A stretch of 64,000 nt of DNA from Proteromonas lacertae (lineage: Eukaryota; Sar; Bigyra; Opalinata; Proteromonadidae), in the NCBI GenBank assembly GCA_002245135.1, contig NGBS01000590.1, positions 124,001 to 188,000 of the forward strand, given 5' to 3'. Numbering within the stretch: the first letter of the stretch is position 1; the number at the start of each line of letters is the position of its first letter. The notes beneath the pieces were generated by a model. That model saw only the letters and a list, made by a program, of their open reading frames with translations, was not told the origin of the DNA and searched no databases. The position numbers were made by a program, and so were the translations under genes. Below are positions 12,722 to 23,855 of the stretch, piece by piece.

Positions 12722-15190
12722 TTAAGCCTATTATTAAAATTATTGTATCTACCACCTTTAAAAAGTATAAAAATACTAATATATTTCACTCCATATGAAG
12801 AGATAGAATATAATGAAAATGTAGTATTTGAAATAAGTGGAATAAGTACTCAAACAGTAGAAATAAGAGGAAGAGGATCTCAATTACATTTAGAATTAGT
12901 AGATTTGAGAAAACAAGTAATCAATTTTGGTAAAGTAGAAGTGAATAGTGAGAATAATAAGAGTATAGAAATAATCAATCGTAGTTTATGTACTTACAAT
13001 TTCGAAGTAGTAAATGAATCAAATGAAGGAATGTTTGGTGATATAAACTGTGTAAGTATAAGTCCAAAAGGTGAAATAACAATAAAACCAAAACAAGTGA
13101 TTAGTTTAGATATAAATTTCCATCCAAATCAAAGATTATTAGCATTTGAGAATCATTACAATGTAAAAATCAATGGTGGTGAAGCATTATCATTCTTTAC
13201 AGTAAAAGGAGCTTGTCAAGGTGTAGATGTAGTGATAGAAACCTCGTTATTACAATTTGGAGCAGTGTGTTTAGGTTCATCAGTAACTCGAAAGATCTTA
13301 TTAAGTAATGAAGGTGATAAACGAACCAAATTCCGATGGAATGCAGGTCAATTTGCTCCAAATTTCTCCATAATTCCAGTGGAAGGTACTTTACTACCAA
13401 ATACTCCAATGTCATTAAATATAACGTTTACTCCTCAGAATTTGAGTAATGATATTCGATGTGATAATTTGATTTGTGATATAGAAGGATCAAGTGAACC
13501 ATTGAGATTGACATTATCAGGTTCTTGTGTAGGTCAACCAGAAGCAGGTGATAAAGAATTGAGATTTGAATGTGAAGTTCGAAAAGAGAATAGTCAAATA
13601 ATCAAATTAAGTAATCCAACAAATGATGGTTGGTTTTTACATCCAGCGATTCAAAATGAAGTATTTAGTGGAAATCCTTCAGTAACAGTTCCAGCGAAAG
13701 GTACAGTAGATTATACTGTAATATTCAAACCAACAACTTATAATGGTGATGGAATAAAATTAGATTTATCAGCCAATGCCAGTCGACCTCCATCTGAAGC
13801 AGGAAATCGAAAAGATGGTAAAGGAAAGAAAGGAAAGAAAGAGACAAATGCAGGATTTAATTGGAATAATCCTCATAAAGGAAGTTTATTTATATCTTTA
13901 CCTGATGGAAATACAGTGAATTATAATTTATTAGGAGCTTGTTCTTTACCTCAACCAATGGAAATTCCTTCAAATATTGAATTAGAAACAACATGTAAGA
14001 AATCTTTTGTAATATCCTTACCAGTATATAATTGGATGAAAACAGCTCAAAGATTCAAAGTAGAACTTGGTGATTTACCAAATAATTCAACATTTATAAA
14101 AGTTCCAAATGTAATAAACATTCCAGCTTTAGCTTCAAGAGAATGTCAATTGAATTTCTTAGCTTATAAACCAGGTGCAACAGAAATAATGTTGAGATTT
14201 ATCTGTGAAGAGAGTGGTGAATATTGTTTCTATCAATTCACCATCAATGCAACAAATGCTGATATAATGAATAGTTATGAATTAGTAACTCATGTTCGAC
14301 AAGTAGCAAAACAAACAATAACAATAAATAATCCATTACCTCCAACAGCCATAATCACATCTCCAACTCCATTTTATAAAACGTCCAATCCTTGTGTTCG
14401 ATTATCAGTAAGTAAAGAATTAAGTGGTCATAAAGATGGAAGTTATTCAATCGAATATCGACCATTATTAGCAGGTGAAAGTGAATGTGATGTGACAATA
14501 ATAACAAACGAATTAGGTGAATTTAACTACAAATTGAAACTAAAAGCATTAGAAAGTGGTTATGAAAGAGGATATAATATGTCATGTGGTTTAGGTGGTA
14601 AGATAGTAGAAGAAATCAAATTTACTAGTTATTGTCCAGCAAATACTGAATATAAATGTACAATCGAAGGATGTAAAGATTTTACAGTAGAGAATGTAGT
14701 GAAAGTAAATGGTTCAACAACTTGGGATGGAATTGCATCAATCGCCAAAGTGAGTTATGAACCATGTCAAATAGGTGATGTAAAAGCGATATTAAAAATC
14801 GATTCTCCTCAAGGTGGTTTATATAAATATCAATTATTTGGAAAATGTTTATCACCTCAACCATTAGGTCCATATACAGTAGGAAAAGGCAAACAGATCA
14901 GTGTTCCATTTAAGAATATCTTTTCCACCACCAAAACATTTGATGTTTATTTTGAAAATCCATTATTTACAGGTGGATCAAATAAACAATCCATTCCTGA
15001 AAAGAAAGAAGTTCAATTAGCAGTGAAATATGCAGGAAGTAAAGATGGTAAAGGTGGTAAAGATGTATTAAGTAAGATGATAGTAAGTTGTGAAGATGAT
15101 AATAGTGTAGGTCCTTGGATCTATTATATTCGTGGAGTAGAAACAGAAACAGCCACAGGAGGTGCTAGAAAGTCAAAAACTAGAAAGTAA
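12722..15190 (+). CDS. Detached HYDIN C-terminal fragment, no start codon
   Basis: An 820-codon uninterrupted frame encoding only the C-terminal end of HYDIN. It opens just after TAA at 12719-12721 and has no ATG near its beginning; the first homologous residues (SIKILIYFTPYEEIEY) lie in the middle of an ASH domain. Landmarks of the HYDIN C-terminus are all present: SLFISLPDGNTVNYNLLG, LPVYNWMKTAQRFKV, TIEMVTPVRQVA-like LVTHVRQVAKQ, LFGKCLSPQPLGPYTV and the ending GPWIYYIRG plus a basic tail. The frame shows no stop or frameshift, so it is young, under selection, or joined to missing 5' exons. The N-terminal part of a HYDIN gene lies 9 kb away on the opposite strand. A 5'-truncated duplicate, an inversion breakpoint or a split gene are all possible. 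Confidence 0.75.
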   Translation, partial: LSLLLKLLYLPPLKSIKILIYFTPYEEIEYNENVVFEISGISTQTVEIRGRGSQLHLELVDLRKQVINFGKVEVNSENNKSIEIINRSLCTYNFEVVNESNEGMFGDINCVSISPKGEITIKPKQVISLDINFHPNQRLLAFENHYNVKINGGEALSFFTVKGACQGVDVVIETSLLQFGAVCLGSSVTRKILLSNEGDKRTKFRWNAGQFAPNFSIIPVEGTLLPNTPMSLNITFTPQNLSNDIRCDNLICDIEGSSEPLRLTLSGSCVGQPEAGDKELRFECEVRKENSQIIKLSNPTNDGWFLHPAIQNEVFSGNPSVTVPAKGTVDYTVIFKPTTYNGDGIKLDLSANASRPPSEAGNRKDGKGKKGKKETNAGFNWNNPHKGSLFISLPDGNTVNYNLLGACSLPQPMEIPSNIELETTCKKSFVISLPVYNWMKTAQRFKVELGDLPNNSTFIKVPNVINIPALASRECQLNFLAYKPGATEIMLRFICEESGEYCFYQFTINATNADIMNSYELVTHVRQVAKQTITINNPLPPTAIITSPTPFYKTSNPCVRLSVSKELSGHKDGSYSIEYRPLLAGESECDVTIITNELGEFNYKLKLKALESGYERGYNMSCGLGGKIVEEIKFTSYCPANTEYKCTIEGCKDFTVENVVKVNGSTTWDGIASIAKVSYEPCQIGDVKAILKIDSPQGGLYKYQLFGKCLSPQPLGPYTVGKGKQISVPFKNIFSTTKTFDVYFENPLFTGGSNKQSIPEKKEVQLAVKYAGSKDGKGGKDVLSKMIVSCEDDNSVGPWIYYIRGVETETATGGARKSKTRK

Positions 15191-15433
15191 AAATTGTTGT
15201 TTAATCCATTATTTATGATTTTATTTTATGAATATTGTATATTTGGGAAAATAACATTTTGTATTAAAAATATCATTTCATAATTGTTTTAATAAAAAGA
15301 AATATCAAAAATAATCGAAAGGTTTATAGTAGTTTGAGAATATACTCACATCTTCTTCTAATTTAATTCATCATTAAAGTGAAATAAGAATCAAATACTA
15401 TACAATACATAAACAATATATATGGAAAGATGA

Positions 15434-17476
15434 TTAATTTTGATGTGAAACTGATAATAATCCAATTGATGTTTTAATTCCACAAACTGAAGCATAAGGA
15501 TATAATGGTGAGAGTAAATCTTTAACAAGTAAAACAGGATATGAATCATTATGACTTATCCAAAATTCTCTTTTATTCATATCAACAATCACTTCATAAA
15601 TTGAACCATCTCCATGATTGTTGAAATTTGGATTTTTATTAACAATTCTTCCAATATGACAATAATCATTAATATCTTGACTTTTACTATTCCATGCATA
15701 ATAATTACATGTTATTGATTGATAATAAATATTAATTGCAGAATATGTATTATCAGTTGATAATCCTAACATTATACTATCATATTCACTTCCATTTTGA
15801 TGAAATTTATATTTGATATGATAAATTCCATTTTCCATTTTCAAATTCAAATAACAATGACGATGATCATAGAATCTATTAGTAATTATTTTCCCATTAT
15901 CTGATACTTCTATTCCATAACCTTTGTTTAATTCTATGAATTTTATATCAACAAATTCTAATGATATTTTGAATTTCTTTTCATTTACAATATTCTTACA
16001 ACTTATTTCATATCCTTTCTTTTCAATTTCTTTTTCTATTTTTCCATGAATTATTCCATTTTCTTTTTTATCATTAAACCATCAGATAATGAAGGATTGA
16101 TTGAAAATTCACATCGATTTCCATCAAATGATGGAATTATTGATATTTCTTCATTTAATCCAAATAAATATTCTAATTGAGGATATGAAAATGATGTGAT
16201 TTCTTTTGTTTTTAATTCTTTCAATAATTCTTTGTCTTTCATTATTTTTATCATTTCTTCTTCTTCTTCAAAACTCAATTTAATTTCTTTTATATATTTG
16301 ATTAATAATTCTTTGGATTTGGAGTTTAGATAATTATCTTCATTCAATATTCTAAAAAGAATTTCTTTTCCACATACTTCTTCTATTATTGAAATATTCT
16401 TTTTATCATCAACAAACAAACATAAACATTTCATTGTTCGATTTCTTTTATTCTCATTATATTCTATACATAATCTTTCCAACATAGTTCTCTTTTCGAT
16501 ATTTGAGATATATTCTATTTAAATATATTTTTAGTATTTATACTTTCCTTTTTCATATTTTTATATTTCATTATCATCAATACTATTTCGGTCATTTTTA
16601 TATTATTCATTTCTAATATACACATTATTTCATCATTCAATTCTTCTTCTTTCATCTTATCCAATATTCCTCTTTCTTCTTCATTAAAGTCTTCTTCTTC
16701 ATTATCTTCATTGTAATTGTTGATTATTACATTTTGAATTCTCTCATCTTTTATTAAATATATTTCTATATGATTTTTACATTCATTTTTCTTTAATTCT
16801 ATTTTCATTTCATTCAACATTTCTTTATTCTCTTTTTCTATCTCTTTCTCTTTTATCTTTTCACAATCAATATCTTCTTCTATCAATTGTCAATCTCTTT
16901 ATTATCATTCTTATTCTTTTGGAATTTATACCATTCTAATAAGCGATTTAATAACCATAACTCATTCACTATTATCACATCTCTCATATTTAATATCTCA
17001 ATCAAATTATTCATTTCTAATCTCAACAAATATTCATTCTTATATAAATATTTATATCCTCGCTTTTCTATTTCCATATTTTTCAATTCTTCTATCTCTC
17101 TCAAACATCCACCAAATACATTACAGATATGAATTAATTTCATTAATACTTCATCATCTATATTATTCTTCACAAATTCATAACAATCATTTATTATCTC
17201 TTTTTCACAATAACATAAACAAAACATCAACACTTCACACACACTCTCTTTACAGATTATCAATTCACCACCACTGTAGTATTTCTCCATCTCATAATAG
17301 CCAATTTCTTCGATTTCTTCATATAACTCCAAAACTCCTACAAACTCACGATCTAACAACAGTTTCTTTACAGTTTCATTTCCATTCACTAAAATTGACT
17401 TGATTGACATTATTCGATTATCTCCAATCTTCACTTCTATATCACCAAAACCACTTTCAGACCAAGTTTTCGACAT
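15434..17476 (-). CDS. BTB-like / SPRY-like protein with frame breaks
   Basis: Starts MSKTWSESGFGDIEVKIGDN, a BTB/POZ-like opening, followed by a helical BACK-like region ending NRLLEWYKFQ. A Glu-rich linker (about residues 200-330) and a helical segment lead to a C-terminal beta-rich domain (DSIMLGLSTDN, YEVIVDMNKREFWISHN, LYPYASV) that resembles SPRY domains. A normal 29-bp intron lies at 16515-16543. Two joins do not work: the BACK-like frame stops at TGA near 16886 and resumes in the -1 frame, and near 16066 the frame again shifts by -1. The second could be a 17-bp intron or a missing A in an A6 run. BTB proteins often recruit substrates to cullin-3 ligases; that role is inferred. Either a real gene with assembly errors or an early pseudogene. 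Confidence 0.55.
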
Positions 17477-17890
17477 AATCTATCATAAAAATAAATATAA
17501 TATATACCCATCTTCTCTTATGCTTTTATTCACTTTTATTATCATCTTTATGTGAATATAAAACAAAAATAACGAAATTTGATTTTTATCAAAATTTTGA
17601 ATAACCCAAATTTCAAAATGTGATTTAATTCAAGTTGCAGAAGGTAAGATGAAGACAATAATACTATATTCTGATTTTCTAATCATTATTGAAAATCAAA
17701 TAACAGTTATTATAATTACTTTTATTATAAGGTAAGAACATAGAATTATAAATAGCAACAAACATATATAGCAACTAGTTATTATAAGTAGTTATGTGCA
17801 GCTAATGAATAATACCAAATATTGATCTATTAGGATTACTATGAAAGGACTAAATCTTTTTTTCAAATCTTCGTTTTTTCTCAATTTTTG
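17477..17890. other. Intergenic stretch without recognisable gene
   Basis: About 410 bp of AT-rich DNA between two divergent genes, the BTB-like gene and the TRAPPC9-like gene. It probably holds both promoters. No open frame, RNA gene or repeat noticed. Confidence 0.6.
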
Positions 17891-20800
17891 ATGGTTACAC
17901 ACGATTTACAGTATTTAAAAACTAAATTACCTGATCAAGTCCGGAATCTTATATATATTTCTCCTCTTGGCAATATATCTGAAGAGAAATTCCAACAATA
18001 TTCACAATTTATTCAGAAAAATGAGTATAAACTACTCTATTAATTTATTCTAGAGAAGTATCATATGTTGAAGCAGATATTGACAAGAAAGTAAGTCATA
18101 CAATGCAAATTTATTACAATTTATCGTCTCCCAAGCTTGCTATAATGCAGTTTAGATTTTTGGTAAATAAAGCTGAATATTTCAGAGTTCATTCCTGTCA
18201 ATATGAGAAATTTCAGGTATATTTCAATTTTGATATTATATTTGATGGTTAGCCATATCTTAAGCCAAGAGCTATTATATTTATTGTAGACACATCAATC
18301 GACAACGATGTTTTTTCAATTATTTCTGAATTTAACGAGTTGAAGAGTTCAGACTCATTTAAAGATGTAGGTAATAAGTATTTATTTTTATTTGGCATGA
18401 ATTCAGATATTAATGAACAGGATAGTAGAATTTTTCAATTTTCTGAAAATGATAATGTGAATAGCATAAGATCTTCCTTTACTAAAATGTATATATTATA
18501 GTAATTATAATAAATAGCGTTCAAAATATATTCTTTGATTTATTAACAATAATTGAAAATATAAATGATTATTTATATGAAGTGGTTGAATATTTGCCTA
18601 TAGAAATAGATCCACCATCCAAATTACCAACAAAACGAGCGGCACATAGAGCGAAGAAGATATTAGGTGATTATGGTTTATTACTTGGATTTAAAGAAGA
18701 TTCATTGGTATTATATAGGAGTGTAATAGAAAGTGCAAAGAAGACTAACGATTATTTATTTTCAGGAAGTGTATGTGAAGGAATTGCTGTTTATAATTAT
18801 GTAAGTAATAATGAAGGTGAAGCTGTGAATCAATTAATGGAAAGTGTGAAGTTTTATATGAAAGTTGGAATTAATATGATATATTTTGGTGTATATCTAT
18901 ATACATTTATATAAATTAATATTAATATAATAGTGTGTGTTTAAAATGATTTATTGTTATATGAATTATTCTGAATATTATTATTTTGATATATTAACAT
19001 TAATTGAAGATACAAGATATAAATATGAAATAGCAAATGAAGTATATAATAATGATATTATATATATATATATATAGATTAAATCAAATAATCATTTCGA
19101 TTTTATCAGTTTTATGTTTGGATGTTGTGATATATTTAATGAATTAAAAGCATATAGAAAACTGTTATTATATTATCACTTAGTATATTTATATGTAATT
19201 ATCATTTTAATAGTTATTTGAATCACTTGATCAAACCTCTAATGAAGCGTTTTTAGTATTATACAATATATTGTATCAATTCTACTTAATAAAGTATAAA
19301 GACTCTATTGTTAATATTGTAATTTGTTAATAGAAAAAGTGAATTAAGAAATGATAGAATCTATATTCCGATATGGAAGGAGTTATTATTGTATTTATAT
19401 GAACAATTTCATCATCTTATACCATCCAATATGATTGATATGTCAATACATGTTTCTTTATATTTATTGAATATTTCAGATAGTTCAGACTTGCAATTAT
19501 CATATGCTGAATATATCAAAGAAAAGAGTGTGTTTATAAGTGAATCAAGTCAAGTATATATATATATGTTATTTTAATGTTGTATAGATGTTTAATGGTT
19601 GTGATTTTATAATAATTAAATCATTTTTACCTCAGCCAGTTCAATCTCCAATCAAAATAGAACAAGTGAATAATAAAGGAAGTAATCCATTTCTTTATAA
19701 TCCATTTGAAAGTAGAATATCAAAAGAGCCATTAAAATGGGTAAAAAATGAGAAGAATACATTAATTATTACACTTTATAACTCATTGAAACTATCAATT
19801 TCAATGTCTAAAATATCTCTTCAAGATGAGAATAATAATTTTCCATTTATTATAGAACCAATTTCGCCAATTACATTATCATCTGAATCTGTATTTATTT
19901 ATTGATTATTATTATTATTATTATTATATAGACTACTACAATCACTTTAACATTAACCCCAACAGTTGAAGGAGTTATAAATATAACACATATTTTAGTA
20001 TAATATATTGTGTATGATTATTTTATTTTATAGATTAAAGTTTTAGGAATTCAAATCTTATGTCCATTACATAAACCATATGAATGTATATATATATAAT
20101 TTATTTGTATGTTGTTAGTAAATGTAACTGAACCTTTGCCATTATTATCACTCATTTCATTGGTTGATACTTCAATAAAACCATTACCAGGTGAATGGTT
20201 AGATTTCAATAACAAATTACAACTTACATCAGGAAATTATCTCATATCGTTGAATATAGTAAGTGATATAAAAACAACAACAACAAAATATCATACAGTT
20301 ATATATGACAGTAAAAACCAAGATAATAATATTAATAAAGATATAAACATAGTTATTGAAAATCCAAAAGATACTGATGGAATTCCAACCCTAATTAAAT
20401 GGAAATATGAAAATTTGTTGAATATTATATCCAATAATGATAGTGAGTGTGATTTGAATTTCAATATTCTATATGGAAGTGAAGAATTGTATAAATTACA
20501 TTATATATTATAGTGAATCTACTTTAACAATATATTATCAAACTGATAAAGTTAAGAGAACCATAACAAATGTAAGTGTTTATAAACCACTACACATTAT
20601 TAAACTTTCATCTTTATCAATCAATGATATAAATGAAATAATACCAAATACAATTCAGAATAATTTTCAACAAACTCAATCAACTACAAAAACATTTTGT
20701 TCTGTTGAGTTAAAAATAGAAAATTTGACTAATCAAAAAATAGAATTATCTCTGAAATCTCCATTAATTTCTGCAGATTCAGTTAGACTTCCAGTATTAC

Positions 20801-21442
20801 TATCACATTCAGCAGTTCTTATATCATTACCTTATGAAAGAAAAGATAGAAAGTTTAACAAAATTTTGAGTTTATATGATTTATATGATAAATCAATTGA
20901 ATTTGATTATATTATAAATGATCATAAATACTCAATAGAGAATTATCAATTTCATATAGATGATATTGAAATATTTAACTTGCAGTTGAATAAACCAATA
21001 CTTGTTAATAGATATAAATTATATAATAAAAAATCAGAAGAAATATCAAATGAAAATGTATTGATATTATATATATATATTATTAATAGACATTAGGAAT
21101 ATATAATATTAAACAGTACGAAACATATAAACTTGAAATACAATTAGAAAATACAGAATTACCATTTGTAATTGACATGTATTTGATTTTCTTTACTTTT
21201 TTTTATTTAGAATTACACCTGAAACTCCACAATTGTTATTACAAGGCAAATCACATGTATATTATATGAATAGAATATTATGTATCTGTATATAATAGAT
21301 TATTGTTGATGATCCAAATGAGATAGTTCAAATGTCATTCATGTGTGTAGAAAAAGCTACATTTTCAATTTATATGCATTACAGTCAGAATAATAATGTT
21401 AGTTGTTGGTTATCTCCTAATATAGAGCTTATATCAGAGTAA
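17891..21442 (+). CDS. TRAPPC9 / Trs120 family trafficking subunit
   Basis: TRAPPC9/Trs120 is a TRAPPII subunit that helps activate Rab11/Ypt31-type GTPases at the Golgi. The gene is cut by about 15 introns of 25-50 nt (for example 18025-18053, 18217-18252, 18489-18517), giving about 1,020 residues, close to the family's 1,100-1,300. Start MVTHDLQYLKTKLPDQV. After splicing, the family signature RAAHRAKKILGDYGLLLGF with SLVLYRSVIESAKKTNDYLF appears around residue 250, the helical half follows, and then the C-terminal Ig-like half with NPFLYNPFE and WVKNEKNTLIITLYN. Intron phases all agree up to the TAA at 21442. The assignment is by pattern; TRAPPC10 or TRAPPC11 are less likely because of the RxxxRAKK block. 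Confidence 0.8.
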
Positions 21443-21536
21443 TTTATAGATTTACTGATAATTTGTTATATAAAGGCAATATAGTAATATGCTATACTTA
21501 ACAATATGATTAATTAATTTATCATACTTTGAATGT

Positions 21537-22373
21537 CTATTTAATCCAATATATTGCTTCAGCATATTTACTTTTACCTGGATTTTCATATTCATATATA
21601 ATTGGATTAGTAATACCGTTTTTACTTCTAAATTCATCAACTGCTTTTTTACAGCCTTTATATGAACCATAATCATCAAATTCTATATATCCATTTTTAT
21701 TTAACTTGTCATATGTATTCTCCAATAGAAACATTGTATTAGTGTAACTATCTGCATCAAGTCGAAGATAAGACAATTTTGGAATTTTAGTTTTTGGAAT
21801 TGTATCTTGGAACAAGCCACCAATTAAATTTACTCCATTGCTTAAATTATACACTTCAAACAAAGCTTTTACTTTTTTAACTGAGTTAGATCTCATATAA
21901 TCAGCAAAACCACCAACAACCAAGTTTTTTTCATAGACACCACTAATAGTAGCATTTTTTGGAAATCCACAGAAAGTATCAAACATCCACAGTTCTTTAT
22001 TTGTTACTCCATAAGCATCTAATATACCTTTAGCATACAACATGCTTCCACCTCTCCAATTACCTGCTTCAAGTATATCTCCTTCAATATTATTGTTGAT
22101 AATCTGCTCAACAATATATCTTATATTTTTTAACCTCATATAAGACAACAGAGTGAATTCACTTCTTTTAGCGAAATTGCTGAAAGGACTATTTCCTCCT
22201 ATAATGGAAAATTCGAGATATTGAATTGTTTTTAATATATTCTCCTGATGCAGATTGTTAGAATGTATTTTTGAGCTGTTTAACTGCTTTAACCTACCCC
22301 CTTTTGACATATATAGAGCAATGACTGAAGCAACTACAGTAATAACAACCAAAGCAGTTACTCCTCCAAACAT
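21537..22373 (-). CDS. Membrane-anchored TylF/macrocin-type O-methyltransferase
   Basis: Intronless, about 278 residues. One N-terminal hydrophobic helix (TALVVITVVASVIALYM) precedes a basic patch, suggesting a type II membrane anchor. The catalytic domain matches the TylF family of SAM-dependent O-methyltransferases: SAM-binding ILEAGNWRGGSM, ELWMFDTFCGFPKN, LIGGLFQDTIPKTKIP, then metal-binding acidic residues in YLRLDADSYTNT and IEFDDYGSYKGCKKAVDEF. In bacteria the family methylates sugars of antibiotics and other glycans; here the target is unknown. I chose the ATG at 22373 because the frame upstream has only a TTG before a stop. The mainly bacterial family and lack of introns make lateral acquisition followed by addition of a membrane helix a reasonable inference. 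Confidence 0.85.
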   Translation of the reverse strand: MFGGVTALVVITVVASVIALYMSKGGRLKQLNSSKIHSNNLHQENILKTIQYLEFSIIGGNSPFSNFAKRSEFTLLSYMRLKNIRYIVEQIINNNIEGDILEAGNWRGGSMLYAKGILDAYGVTNKELWMFDTFCGFPKNATISGVYEKNLVVGGFADYMRSNSVKKVKALFEVYNLSNGVNLIGGLFQDTIPKTKIPKLSYLRLDADSYTNTMFLLENTYDKLNKNGYIEFDDYGSYKGCKKAVDEFRSKNGITNPIIYEYENPGKSKYAEAIYWIK

Positions 22374-22477
22374 GATTTTTTCAAAATCCAAATAGATTCT
22401 AACATAAACTTGGCTTGAAAATTTGTAACTGTCATATTTATATTATTGTCATTTACTCTTGTAATATAAAGAAAATA

Positions 22478-23855
22478 ATGTCCATATTAAAAGAAGCAAA
22501 TAAACTGTCTAAATATCTCAAGATTAGAAAAGTGTATGGTTTATTCATTCATATTCTTTAGTGATTTCACCTCTAGTCAAATGGTAAAGAGATCAATTAA
22601 GAGATTTTTGCTGAAAGCATTGGTAAATCTATTTGGTCTTGAAGTATAAAAGTACATTATTGTTTTTGTAGTTCACTCCACCTTCTGATAAAATATCATT
22701 GCAATATATCATCGATGAAATTAAAAAATACTATCCACAGAAAGATTTGAGCTATATATCAATAAAAGGAATTAGTGAAGGACATGATCAAGATATATAC
22801 AATATATTAACTTTGTTTAAAGAAATAGCAATAGATAGAGGAATTGTATACATCTATATGATAATATATTACATTATAGATTGATAGTGATTCAACTCCT
22901 TCTATTCTTCTCTCCTCATTTTCTTCATCATCATCTTCTAGTAATTCAAAAAGTGGAGATTATGATGAAGGAGCAGATAGTGACAGAGAAAGTTCAATAA
23001 TTCCTGATTCATCAGATGATGTTAGATCAATTTCTAGTTATTCAAGTAGTTCTAGAAATAGTTCTAGTTGTGGTACAATACAAGATGAAACAATGTTAGG
23101 TTTATGTAACAATGAGTATTTATCAAGGATGAGAGGTAAGTATTTAGAGAATTTAGTTTTAACTCATAAGAAATGGAGGGAATGTTCTTTGAATTATTTA
23201 AAATGTAAAAGAGAAGAATTGGAGATGAAAAGAAGAAGAGATAAGAAGGAAATGAGAAAAAATGAGAAAGAAAGATATAATAGAATAAAAGCAAATTGGG
23301 ATATATATCATTTTTTATATTTTTATGTTATTTTAAGTAGATTCATTAATTATAATGTACAACTGAATGGCATAAAGTCCACACAAAGTTACCATCCTAT
23401 ACATTTGAGACTAAAGAGACTAAATTGAGAAGAAATAGAAAAATTAAAGAAATATTGCATGAACTTCATCAAATTGATTTAATTCCTGAACCATATGTTC
23501 CTAATTTCAGTTATCCTAAATATAGTACAGTAGATGATGAGAATGTCAAACCTGAAGAGAAAGATTTGAAACATAAAGAATTACCATTTAAGAAACTTAA
23601 ACAAGTGAGTTACTGGTAAATATATTATTTAATTTTATGTATTTATTGTATTAGCTATTGTTTGAATTGCTTGATGAATTGTTGATAAATAATAGTTTTA
23701 TTGAAATGAAATACGAAATGTTTCATTTTAATAATATCAATTTCATCATAATTATAGTTTTATCACACATTTTTCAAAATGAATTATCAAACCATTATCA
23801 AGTCTTAGAAAATCGTGTTTTTTGTTTTTCTCATGAAATCCTTTTCGAATTCTGA
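22478..23855 (+). CDS. Unrecognised Ser-rich coiled-coil protein
   Basis: No family recognised. Reading from a likely start at 22579 (MVKRSIKRFLLKAL) or from 22478 via an atypical GTCTAA intron, exons joined by short introns give a helical N-terminus (YIIDEIKKYYPQKDLSYISI), a Ser/Asp-rich linker near 22900-23080, a strongly basic coiled coil (CKREELEMKRRRDKKEMRKN) near 23200-23290 and a C-terminal segment ILHELHQIDLIPEPYVPNF. Introns near 22633-22670, 22845-22881 and 23607-23655 fit well. The join near 23359-23390 (GTACAA...AAAG) is a guess that keeps the frame. The last frame ends at TGA 23853-23855 and overlaps the start of the next ABCG gene by about 23 bp, so the 3' end is uncertain. Confidence 0.5.
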
